Notes under the pieces: model-generated
What the model saw: the letters and a program-made list of their open reading frames with translations, nothing else
What the model was told of the DNA's origin: nothing
Databases searched by the model: none
Shown here: positions 25,326-33,781 of the stretch, piece by piece
Layout: every line of letters starts with the position of its first letter
Numbering within the stretch: position 1 is the stretch's first letter
Assembly: GCF_030654605.1 (NCBI RefSeq)
Contig: NZ_JAURXB010000278.1
Span: 1-36,791 of the forward strand
Direction of reading: 5' to 3'
Source of the DNA: Bradyrhizobium sp.
GTDB taxonomy: Bacteria; Pseudomonadota; Alphaproteobacteria; Rhizobiales; Xanthobacteraceae
Length of the DNA: 36,791 nucleotides
Position numbers and translations under genes: made by a program

Positions 25326-25739
25326 ATGACCGACAGCGCCGGAAAAAGTTTCATCGACCTGACGGCTGAAATCGTGTCGGCCTATCTCAGCCATAATCCG
25401 ACGCCGGCCTCCGAAATCCCGGGCCTGATCAGCCAGGTTCATGCCGCCTTGCAGCGGGTTTCGACCGGCCGGAGTGAAGCGCCGCTGGAACCTGCCAAAC
25501 CCGCGGTGTCCCTCAAGAAATCGATGACGCCCGACTATCTGGTCTGCCTCGAGGACGGCAAGCGCTTCAAGTCGCTGAAACGGCATTTGCGCACCCAGTA
25601 CAATATGACGCCGGAGCAGTACCGGGACAAATGGGGCCTGCCGGCCGACTACCCGATGGTGGCGCCGAATTATGCGGTGGCGCGTTCGGCGCTCGCCAAG
25701 AAAATGGGGCTCGGCCAGCAGCGCCGGCGGCGGAAGTAG
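25326..25739 (+). CDS. MucR/Ros-family transcriptional regulator
   Basis: 137 residues from ATG 25326 with GAAGG upstream. The N-terminal half (FIDLTAEIVSAYLSHN, VHAALQ) is the oligomerisation region. The C-terminal Ros-type zinc-finger domain reads YLVCLEDGKRFKSLKRHLRTQYN, then MTPEQYRDKWGLPADYPMVA. Of the Ros ligands, Cys74, Asp77 (for Cys) and His87 are kept, but the last histidine positions are Gln91 and Tyr92, so zinc binding is doubtful; some rhizobial homologues fold without zinc. MucR proteins bind AT-rich promoters and control exopolysaccharide, motility and cell-cycle genes. Mirror sequences such as GATCC-N4-GGATC at 25278-25291 upstream may be relevant to autoregulation (weak). Confidence 0.92.
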   Translation: MTDSAGKSFIDLTAEIVSAYLSHNPTPASEIPGLISQVHAALQRVSTGRSEAPLEPAKPAVSLKKSMTPDYLVCLEDGKRFKSLKRHLRTQYNMTPEQYRDKWGLPADYPMVAPNYAVARSALAKKMGLGQQRRRRK

Positions 25740-25756
25740 AGCAATCGGTCTATCAA

Positions 25757-25843
25757 CGTCATTGCGAGCGCAGCGAAGCAATCCATTGCTGCGGCATAAA
25801 GAAGGAGTGGATTGCTTCGTCGCAAGCGCTCCTCGCAATGACG
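25757..25843. repeat. 87-bp palindromic repeat (CGTCATTGCGAGCG family)
   Basis: The left arm CGTCATTGCGAGCG...GAAGCAATCCA (25757-25785) is mirrored by TGGATTGCTTCG...CGCAATGACG (25808-25843). It lies between the convergent mucR and sufE genes, where it could end transcription from both sides. A decayed relative lies at 20839-20902. I recall this as one of the most common intergenic palindromes of Bradyrhizobium and Rhodopseudomonas. Confidence 0.85.
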
Positions 25844-25848
25844 AGGAA

Positions 25849-26274
25849 TCAGGACGCCGTTGCCAGCGCCTCGCGGGCGTCGGAGCGAATGCGCTCGACC
25901 ATGGAACGCAGGCCGTTGGAGCGCTGCGGCGTCAGGTGTTCGCGAAATCCGAGCTCGTCGAACAGCGCCAGCGCATCGGTGGCAAGGATGTGCTGCGGGG
26001 TGCGGCCGGAATACAGCGTCAACAGGATCGCGATCAGTCCGCGCACGATATGCGCATCGCTGTCGCCGAGATAGTTCAGCTGGGGTTCGCCGCCCTCGCG
26101 GTCGATCTGTTTCGAGAGCCAGACCTGGCTGGCGCAGCCCAGCACCTTGTTGGCGGCGGAATGCTCGGCTTCCGGCATCGGATCAAGCGTGCGGCCGAGT
26201 TCGATGACGTACCGGTAGCGGTCGTCCCAATCTTCCAGCAGCGCAAAATTGTCCCTGATTTCGTCGATCGTCAT
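25849..26274 (-). CDS. sufE: SufE-family cysteine desulfuration protein
   Basis: 141 residues, normal for SufE. Cys47 in NKVLGCASQVW is the conserved sulfur-accepting cysteine; SDAHIVRGLIAILLTLYSG is the second conserved block. SufE takes persulfide sulfur from the desulfurase SufS for Fe-S cluster assembly in the cytosol. The gene is isolated from any suf operon here, as is common for rhizobial sufE. It ends against the palindromic repeat, convergent with mucR. Confidence 0.94.
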   Translation of the reverse strand: MTIDEIRDNFALLEDWDDRYRYVIELGRTLDPMPEAEHSAANKVLGCASQVWLSKQIDREGGEPQLNYLGDSDAHIVRGLIAILLTLYSGRTPQHILATDALALFDELGFREHLTPQRSNGLRSMVERIRSDAREALATAS

Positions 26275-26356
26275 CGTGTCCCGCGCTCAATCCCAGCGCA
26301 CTATATAGGATTGCGGGCGTGCGAAAGCGATACTGTTCCGGGCCTAATTCGCTTGC

Positions 26357-26809
26357 TTAATTCGCGCTCAGGGCAGGGCCACGCCACCCCGCCACCATGT
26401 CTTCCGGCGTCAGCGTGTCGTGCGGCGCCGCCTGCGGCAGCGAAGCGTCGGCGTCGGCGTCGTCGTCGGTGCCGCCGATCGAGCCGGTATGGTCTGGTAC
26501 CTTCTTGTCGGCCGCCTTCTTGTCGGTCTTCTCGGTCTTGTTGTCGGTCTTGTCGGTGATGATGTGATAAAGCTTGCGCGCGCCCTCCTGGGCCCGCTGG
26601 CCGATCACGGTGGCGGCCTGGCCGCCCACTTCGCAGGCGGCGGGTTGGCGCTTGCAGAACTGGCTCATGTCCGACACCGCCGCGGTGGCGGCCGACACGG
26701 CTTCCGACGCGCCGAGTTGCGGAAGCTTGTCCGATTCAGGCGTCTTCTCTCTGGGCAAGAGCACGAGCACCAGCCCGAGCCAGAATGCCATGCGAAGCAG
26801 AAAAAACAT
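26357..26809 (-). CDS. DUF5330-like small membrane/exported protein
   Basis: 150 residues. The N-terminus MFFLLRMAFWLGLVLVLLP is an uncleaved signal or membrane anchor. The middle has a conserved FCKRQPAACEVG segment with two Cys, followed by a Lys/Asp/Thr repeat (DKTDNKTEKTDKKAADKK) and an acidic DDDADADA run. The pattern fits DUF5330 of Rhizobiales, function unknown. Low-complexity repeat length probably varies between strains. The promoter should be in the 500-bp region to its right. Confidence 0.8.
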   Translation of the reverse strand: MFFLLRMAFWLGLVLVLLPREKTPESDKLPQLGASEAVSAATAAVSDMSQFCKRQPAACEVGGQAATVIGQRAQEGARKLYHIITDKTDNKTEKTDKKAADKKVPDHTGSIGGTDDDADADASLPQAAPHDTLTPEDMVAGWRGPALSAN

Positions 26810-27176
26810 CTCGCGACCCCGGTCGTCTCTTTTGGTTCGGGTTGTGATCCATCGCGAAAGCCCGCGAAGCGCCTCGCAACCGTTGCGTTCGTTCTCGCAA
26901 TCGATCCCTGACTAACAGCCGTCGATAAATCGCAAGTGTTCGCATTGAGCCTAAAACGCCGAAAATTCGCGAAAAGTCCGACTCATTCGATTCGGCGTAA
27001 ATTTTCGATTGATGATCGGTTCCGGCGGAAAACAGGCTGCCCGGTTGCATCCACACTTTCGAAACCATACCCGGCCGGTTACGGAAACCCTCCGTTCACC
27101 ATTTGCATCGAATGAGCCGCTGCAAGACAGGCGAAACCCCGTGCAGGCACGGACTTCGGCCGCAGGCGCGCGAGCC

Positions 27177-27191
27177 TTAGCGTTCGCTTAA
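27177..27191 (+). promoter_or_regulatory. near-consensus CtrA-type box before the histidine kinase gene
   Basis: TTAG-CGTTCGC-TTAA: seven of eight fixed positions match the alphaproteobacterial CtrA full site TTAA-N7-TTAA. It lies 118 bp upstream of the GTG start. The match is by consensus only. Confidence 0.4.
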
Positions 27192-27243
27192 GTTCGCTCT
27201 GACAGGTTGAGGCAACGATAAAGGGGGCGTTCCGGCGCGTCTG

Positions 27244-27279
27244 CAAGTCCAACTTCAAGTCCAACTTCAAGTCGAACCT
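27244..27279. repeat. three tandem 12-bp repeats in the kinase leader
   Basis: caagtccaactt occurs perfectly at 27244-27255 and 27256-27267, and as caagtcgaacct at 27268-27279. They lie 31 bp before the GTG start, in the probable 5' leader. The frame is open from 27211 onward but has no start codon before 27310, so they are not part of the protein. They could be operator half-sites or simply a slippage product. Confidence 0.75.
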
Positions 27280-27309
27280 GCAAAACGAACAAGCCGAAGC
27301 GCGAGAGAC

Positions 27310-29140
<1,831 letters not shown>

Positions 29141-29148
<8 letters not shown>

Positions 29149-29827
29149 AAATAGAGATGACGACGACATGCCGCGCCGCCGTCGCGGCGCGCGGGCGGCT
29201 GCCGTGGCAGCGGAGACGGAGCGGGGCCTTGTGATGCGCATCCTGCTGCACAGCCCGAAAGACATGGTGGCGGGCCTGCTGGCGTTTGCCGCGGTCAGCG
29301 CCATCATCGCCAACGCGCTGTTTCTGCAGGCCGGACGCCATCCCTCGCCGATGTTCGGCACGGTGACCAGAATGCCGGCGGCGGCGGTGGTACCCGCCAG
29401 TCCGTTGCCGCGTCCACGCCCGGTGGAAGCGGCGGCACGCGTTGCGGATCCCGTGGCATCGGAGCCAAGGGTCATCGAGCTGAAGAGCGCCGATCCCAAA
29501 AGCGACCCGATGACCAATCTGGTCAAGGTGACGGCAGCTCCGCAAGCCACGCCCTCCAATATCGCGCGACCGCCGGCGCCGATCCCGGCTGCCTCCCGCC
29601 ACGAGACCATCGCCAATCAAACCCCGGCCGCGCGCCGCGTGGCGGCGGTACAGCGCACGCTGACCGAATATGGCTACGGGCAGCTGAAGCCGACCGGCAC
29701 GGTCGGCTCCGACACCCAGGCCGCGATCCAGAAGTTCGAGCGCGAGCGCAAGCTCCCGGTGACCGGGCAGGTGTCCGACAAGCTGCTGCGCGAACTCACC
29801 GCGATGATTGGTCGGCCGGTCGACTAG
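29141..29827 (+). CDS. membrane-anchored peptidoglycan-binding domain protein
   Basis: 228 residues from GTG 29141, which overlaps the kinase stop by 8 bp, indicating translational coupling. A very basic/acidic cytoplasmic start (RNRDDDD, PRRRRGAR) is followed by one TM helix at 41-64, a Pro/Ala-rich periplasmic linker, and a PG_binding_1 domain at about 160-225 (AVQRTLTEYGYGQLKPTGTVG, then DTQAAIQKFERERKLPVTGQ). It should tether the inner membrane to the cell wall. Coupling to the kinase gene suggests it may be part of the same envelope-sensing function; that is inference. Confidence 0.86.
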
Positions 29828-29861
29828 CTTCGGTTAAGGCGCTGGCCTATATCGTCAGCCG

Positions 29862-30206
29862 ATGCGATTGAAATCAGCCATATGGGTGGCGGCCTATCTG
29901 CGCCGCTGCCAGACCGCGGGTGTGTTCGGCGCGGTGCGCCGGCGCGGCGCGGAAGAAGCCGGCGCGGTTTTCGTCAAGGTCGCGACGCTCGACGGCAACG
30001 CGATGCTGTACGTGCCGGCGCCGCAGACGGTGTATGACGACAGCCGGCCGATCGAGCGCATCTTCACGCCGATGTCGCCGCAACCGGTGCCGGAAACCTC
30101 GGTGGAAGAGCGCCTGGTCAGGGAAATCAAGTTCGATCCGGACGCCTGGGTGGTCGAGACCGAGGACCGGGCAGGGCGACATTTTCTCGATCTGGCGCGG
30201 GGCTAG
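29862..30206 (+). CDS. DUF1491 family protein
   Basis: 114 residues. Begins MRLKSAIWVAAYLRRCQTAGVFGAV... and contains GAEEAGAVFVKVATLDGNAMLY and ERLVREIKFDPDAWVVETEDR, the conserved pattern of DUF1491, a short alphaproteobacterial family of unknown function. No signal peptide or TM helix. It lies 34 bp after the peptidoglycan-binding gene on the same strand. Its TAG stop shares the tetranucleotide CTAG with the stop of the convergent DUF2336 gene. Confidence 0.85.
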   Translation: MRLKSAIWVAAYLRRCQTAGVFGAVRRRGAEEAGAVFVKVATLDGNAMLYVPAPQTVYDDSRPIERIFTPMSPQPVPETSVEERLVREIKFDPDAWVVETEDRAGRHFLDLARG

Positions 30207-31177
30207 CGCCCCGAACCCTGGGATCCGGTTCGCGGCACCACGGCAACGCCGGGCTGCATCGCAGGACGCGTCTGGCCCGGCGCCGACCGCGCGCGCTGGC
30301 GTTCGTCGTCGTAAAGGGCCGGCCGATACTTGGCGCGGGTCACCGCCATGGTCGAGCCGCGCCAGGCGGCCAGCATGATCAGGGCGGAGCGTTCGCTGAG
30401 GCGGTCATAGAGGCGCGACAGCCGGTAGACGTAATTTACCGAGGCGAATTCCGGATTGAGAAACAGCGTCACGCGCTGGAACACGGGCCCCGGCATGTCC
30501 AGCGCCCGGGCTGCGCAGGCCAGCGGCTCGCCGCCGGGATCGCCAACCACCTGGGCGGCCACGCGCGACGGCAGGATCAGGGTTTCACCGAGTTCCAGCG
30601 TGAAGTTTTCGATATCGCCAACCCAGGCGGCCATCTCCAGCGTCTCGACCGCGCGCGCCGCGCGGAAGGCGGGAATCCGCGCCGAAGCCCGTAGCGGGGT
30701 TTCCGCCAGATTATGCAGGATCTGCGTGCGCTCGCTGGCGCTGGCCGCGAAAAACAGGTCGTTGATCTCGGCGGCGTCCTTTGGCTGCATCGACAGGTTC
30801 GACGCCATCCGCATTTGCGCTTCGGTCGGTGGCCTGACCGTCGGTGCCGCGGCAGGGTCTGCGGGAATTTCGCTGGCGAGCGGCACGCGCAAGTCGGGAT
30901 GCTGCGGCCTCAGCCCGAGCTGCTTCAGGACCTCGGGCGGCGTGGCCGGATAGATCGAGAGCCGCGCCCGTACCGCCGCGCGCGTGGTGTCGTCGACCTC
31001 ATCGATCAGGCGGGAAGTCAGTTCGACGAACTGCCGCGCTTCGTGGTCGCTGTGTACCGGGGTCTGAACGTAGAGGTCGGTCAGCACGCGCAGCAGCGTG
31101 GGGCGGATATCGACGCCCTCGCGACGGGAGAGCGACATCAACCCGTCGAAGCCCGGAAAGAATGGAGGTGTGATCAT
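30203..31177 (-). CDS. DUF2336 domain-containing protein
   Basis: 324 residues from ATG 31175-31177; ATG 31138 is an alternative, and neither has a strong Shine-Dalgarno. The protein is mostly helical, with repeated Ala/Leu-rich helical pairs (FVELTSRLIDEVDDTTRAAV; IPAFRAARAVETLEMAAWVGD), as in DUF2336 proteins of Rhizobiales, whose function is unknown. The C-terminal 35 residues are basic and disordered. It faces the DUF1491 gene tail-to-tail, and a degenerate CtrA-like box lies about 50 bp before its start. Confidence 0.83.
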   Translation of the reverse strand: MITPPFFPGFDGLMSLSRREGVDIRPTLLRVLTDLYVQTPVHSDHEARQFVELTSRLIDEVDDTTRAAVRARLSIYPATPPEVLKQLGLRPQHPDLRVPLASEIPADPAAAPTVRPPTEAQMRMASNLSMQPKDAAEINDLFFAASASERTQILHNLAETPLRASARIPAFRAARAVETLEMAAWVGDIENFTLELGETLILPSRVAAQVVGDPGGEPLACAARALDMPGPVFQRVTLFLNPEFASVNYVYRLSRLYDRLSERSALIMLAAWRGSTMAVTRAKYRPALYDDERQRARSAPGQTRPAMQPGVAVVPRTGSQGSGR

Positions 31178-31227
31178 GTCAGGGGTACGCGACTGAGTAA
31201 TGCTTGGTCCAGATTAGGACGGTTGCG

Positions 31228-31242
31228 TTTACAGCTCGTTAA
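31228..31242 (-). promoter_or_regulatory. degenerate CtrA-type box upstream of the DUF2336 gene
   Basis: Read on the minus strand: TTAA-CGAGCTG-TAAA, one mismatch from TTAA-N7-TTAA. It is 51 bp upstream of the DUF2336 start. By itself it is weak; it gains weight from the perfect box 89 bp away in the same 239-bp divergent region. Confidence 0.3.
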
Positions 31243-31330
31243 GGAAAACAACCTGTGAAGGGTTACGCCGGCACTCGACGTATTCATTCGGCAACGGTCT
31301 GTCGCAGCCGCGGGCGGACGCGCCCGAAAA

Positions 31331-31347
31331 TTAAGATGCCGTTAACC
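31331..31347 (+). promoter_or_regulatory. perfect CtrA-type box TTAA-N7-TTAACC
   Basis: TTAA (31331-31334), GATGCCG, TTAA (31342-31345) followed by CC, the full alphaproteobacterial CtrA recognition sequence. It lies 70 bp upstream of the small protein gene at 31417, a normal distance for a CtrA-controlled promoter. CtrA is the cell-cycle master regulator of alphaproteobacteria. Confidence 0.6.
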
Positions 31348-31416
31348 ACGTCCTGATTTTAATGCTGGCATGTCGCCGGCGAGATCGTGCCAGGCGGCAA
31401 CCAGAGAGAGTTGAAC

Positions 31417-31617
31417 ATGGGCACCATCATTGAATTTCCGGCGGATGCGGCTTCGCGGCGGCTGGGCTCAACCATCGATGGCGCTGCACGCATGGGCACG
31501 GCAACCATCCTGATCCTTCCCGCCATCCGGATCGAGCGCAACCCCGATGAAACCAGCGGTGGCAGCGGACCGGAAGAGGGCACGGCCGCTCCCGGCAAAC
31601 GCCGCCGTCGACGCTGA
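31417..31617 (+). CDS. 66-residue conserved-looking small protein
   Basis: From ATG 31417 (GAGAG upstream) to a TGA at 31615-31617. Starts MGTIIEFPADAASRRLGSTI, has a short hydrophobic stretch (ATILILPAIRIER) and ends in a Gly/Glu-rich tail closing with KRRRRR. The N-terminal EFPADAASRR phrase is one that I recall from small rhizobial hypotheticals. No TM helix long enough to span a membrane; the hydrophobic stretch is about 9 residues. It precedes the lipoprotein gene by 31 bp and follows the CtrA box, so both may form one operon. Function unknown. Confidence 0.6.
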   Translation: MGTIIEFPADAASRRLGSTIDGAARMGTATILILPAIRIERNPDETSGGSGPEEGTAAPGKRRRRR

Positions 31618-31648
31618 TCCCAGGAAATTCCAACCGGGACATTTCAAC

Positions 31649-32425
31649 ATGCCGGAGACGCTTCTTTCGATCCGGACCCCGCAGGCCCGGCGCCTGTCGC
31701 CGCTTCTGATGCTGTTGCTGCTCGGCGCCGCGCTCGGGGGCTGCAGCGGCGGCGACTTCGGCCGCACCCGCGATGATGTGAAGAACGACGACATGCACCG
31801 CTGGCTCGGCGCCGAGGTGACGGGAAGCGTCGGGCTCAAGTCGTCGCAATTCCAGCTCACCGACGCCGAACGACAGCTGCGGGACTATGCCTATCCCCTG
31901 ATCGAGCCGCCGCATTCGCGCCCCGCCTGGAAGAGCGTGTTCGGCGATTACAAGCCGCTGCCTTCGCCGTGGCGTCAGACGGTCGTGTTCGACCGCACCG
32001 CCTATGGACGGCTGCTGATCGACGAGCCGCACCGCTCGCACACCTCGCGCTACGCCGTCCTGATGGAGGACGTGCGCAACGACATCACCCGCTTCGAGCC
32101 GTTCTTCTCCGCCGCCGCGCGCGTGCTCGAACTCGACCGCAAGCGCAACGCCAGCCTCAGGCTGATTTCGGACCTGTCGCCGCGCGAGCGCGACGACGCG
32201 GTCGCGCGCATGGAAGAGAACGGGCTGATCGTGCAGTGGGTGCAGCAAAGCCTGGAGCGGCGGATTTCGTCGTACCGCTGGGCGCTGGAGCGGCTGGTGA
32301 TCCAGGCGCCCGACAGCATCGCGGCCGACGTCGATCGCCTGATCGGCGAACTCGCGGCGCAGACCGCCAATCCGCCGGTCGCGGCGCGTCCGGTGATCGG
32401 ACGCGCGGTCACGGTGAAGGGCTGA
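31649..32425 (+). CDS. predicted lipoprotein of unknown function
   Basis: 258 residues from ATG 31649; the frame is open further upstream but overlaps the small protein. The signal peptide PLLMLLLLGAALGGC ends in a lipobox with Cys32 (LGGC), so lipidation and envelope anchoring are expected; residues +2/+3 are Ser-Gly, compatible with the outer membrane. The mature part is a soluble helical domain with many Arg/Glu-rich helices (YAVLMEDVRNDITRFEPFF; RMEENGLIVQWVQQSLERRI). I do not recognise a named domain. No catalytic motif is evident. Confidence 0.78.
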   Translation: MPETLLSIRTPQARRLSPLLMLLLLGAALGGCSGGDFGRTRDDVKNDDMHRWLGAEVTGSVGLKSSQFQLTDAERQLRDYAYPLIEPPHSRPAWKSVFGDYKPLPSPWRQTVVFDRTAYGRLLIDEPHRSHTSRYAVLMEDVRNDITRFEPFFSAAARVLELDRKRNASLRLISDLSPRERDDAVARMEENGLIVQWVQQSLERRISSYRWALERLVIQAPDSIAADVDRLIGELAAQTANPPVAARPVIGRAVTVKG

Positions 32426-32479
32426 GTTCTCCGCCGCCAACACGAACATGTATTGGCTGTTATTCAGCTCGGCGATATT

Positions 32480-32525
32480 CTTCGCTCCTCTCCCTCCCCA
32501 CCGCTTCGCGGGAGGAGGGGAGAAG
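32480..32525. repeat. imperfect inverted repeat between convergent genes
   Basis: CTCCTCTCCCTCCCCACC and GGGAGGAGGGGAGAAGAG flank a short GCTTCGCG loop, giving an imperfect C/G-rich stem. It lies between the ends of the lipoprotein gene (32425) and the SDR gene (32531) and probably terminates both. I recall similar ctccc-rich palindromes between Bradyrhizobium genes. Confidence 0.5.
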
Positions 32526-32530
32526 AGTCT

Positions 32531-33301
32531 CTACGCCGCGTAATATCCGCCGTCGACTACCTGCGCGGCGCCCGTCATGAACGACGCCTTGTCGGAACAC
32601 ATCCAGACCACGGCCTCCGCGATCTCCTCGGGCACGCCCATGCGGTTCATCGGTACCTTGGCCATCACGGCATCGAGGCGCGTTTGCACCACTTCCTCGG
32701 TCATCGGGGTGGTGACATAGCCGGGATTGACGCAGTTCACGCGGATGCCGTCCTGCGCGTATTCGATCGCCGCGGTCTTGGTCAGTCCGACCACGCCGTG
32801 CTTGGCCGCCACATAATGCCCTGAGGTCGCCAGACCGATCAGGCCGGCGATCGAGGCGGTGTTGACGATGGCGCCGCCGCCGCCCTGTGCCAGCATCTGC
32901 GCAATCTCGTGCTTCATGCAGAGGAAGACGCCGGTGAGGTTGATCGCCAGCATCGTGTCGAACGAGGCCTGGCCGAGTTCGTGCATGCGCTGGCGGCCGG
33001 GGCCGACGGCGCCAGGGGCGACACCGGCATTGTTGAACGCGCAATCGATCCGCCCGTAGGCGGCCACCGTGCGCGCCACCATCGCGGCGACCCGGCCTTC
33101 GTTGGTGACGTCGCCGCCGATCGCAATCGCCTGGCCGCCGGCCGCGTTGATCAGGGCGACGGTTGCAGCCGCACTCTCCTCGGTGCGGTCGGCCACCGCC
33201 ACGCGCGCGCCTTCGCGCGCCATCGCCAGCGCGGTCGCCCGTCCGATGCCGGAGGCGCCACCGGTGACCAGCGCCACCTTGCGATCGAGGATGCCTGCCA
33301 T
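32531..33301 (-). CDS. short-chain dehydrogenase/reductase (classical SDR)
   Basis: 256 residues. The cofactor motif TGGASGIG is at 13-20, NNAG at 90-93, and the catalytic Ser150, Tyr163 and Lys167 (YVAAK) are all in place. Asp38 at the end of the second strand points to NAD(H) rather than NADP(H). The C-terminal part (NPGYVTTPMTEE; VVDGGYYAA) is typical of the 3-oxoacyl/glucose 1-dehydrogenase-like SDRs. The substrate cannot be read from the sequence. It stands alone, convergent to the lipoprotein gene. Confidence 0.92.
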   Translation of the reverse strand: MAGILDRKVALVTGGASGIGRATALAMAREGARVAVADRTEESAAATVALINAAGGQAIAIGGDVTNEGRVAAMVARTVAAYGRIDCAFNNAGVAPGAVGPGRQRMHELGQASFDTMLAINLTGVFLCMKHEIAQMLAQGGGGAIVNTASIAGLIGLATSGHYVAAKHGVVGLTKTAAIEYAQDGIRVNCVNPGYVTTPMTEEVVQTRLDAVMAKVPMNRMGVPEEIAEAVVWMCSDKASFMTGAAQVVDGGYYAA

Positions 33302-33781
33302 GTCTTGTTTTCTCCTGCTTGTAAAAAGAGCGCTGATCGTTGCAGCGGCGCGTAGGGTTGCTTTCGGGGCTTGGGCAATTCACCCTACGATCCGCGCGCG
33401 CGCCTGGCAAAGAGGGCGCGACGCGCCCTTGCGGCTGCAGATTCCGGCAGCGCCTCTCGCCATCCAACTCACTTTGCCCAGCACAGCAGGAAAGTACCGA
33501 CCGTTAATCATCACGACCTGTGATTGAGAGTTATCTTGTTCGGCAACGCCATCGGGAGTGATGGCCGCCGGGGAGGGGAAGGTCAAAACTGGTATTTGTA
33601 ATGCCAGCAAAATTGCGATAACACGGCGGCGCCTGGCCGGAAGGGACTGCTCCCGTGTGGTGCCGTGATTCAGGGCCTGGCTTGCTCCGTTGCTCCGCCG
33701 ACACGGATCCATAACGGAGCTTGTTCAAGGGCTTGGGTGGGACGTCAAAAAGATTCGAACGTAATCTGTGGAAGGGAGAGC
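33302..33781. other. 480-bp divergent intergenic region
   Basis: Between the SDR (minus) and the ketopantoate-reductase-like gene (plus). It has a CGTAGGG/CCCTACG inverted repeat (33351-33357 and 33383-33389) and a GC-poor stretch around 33480-33620. One minus-strand open frame (33380-33712) codes for a basic 110-residue peptide with a hydrophobic segment, but its codon usage is not gene-like. Promoters for both flanking genes must lie here; no clear boxes. Confidence 0.45.

Larger units (their letters stand above)
26810..27309. other. 500-bp divergent regulatory region between DUF5330 and the histidine kinase
   Basis: No gene is supported. The stretch 26920-27020 is AT-rich for this genome and holds two GANTC sites (26980-26984 and 26989-26993), the target of the CcrM methylase. 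A near-CtrA box TTAG-N7-TTAA lies at 27177-27191, and three 12-bp tandem repeats at 27244-27279 sit just before the kinase start. Together they suggest a regulated promoter for the kinase gene. Confidence 0.5.

Noticed and set aside
27244..27279. CRISPR-like array
   Set aside because: Repeats are 12 bp, directly adjacent without spacers, and only three copies.
33380..33712. Minus-strand 110-residue frame with a hydrophobic segment (IAILLALQIPVLTF)
   Set aside because: Third-position GC is mixed, no Shine-Dalgarno was seen, and the end is composed of Arg/Ala-rich shadow-like sequence. It could still be a small exported peptide, but I cannot support it.
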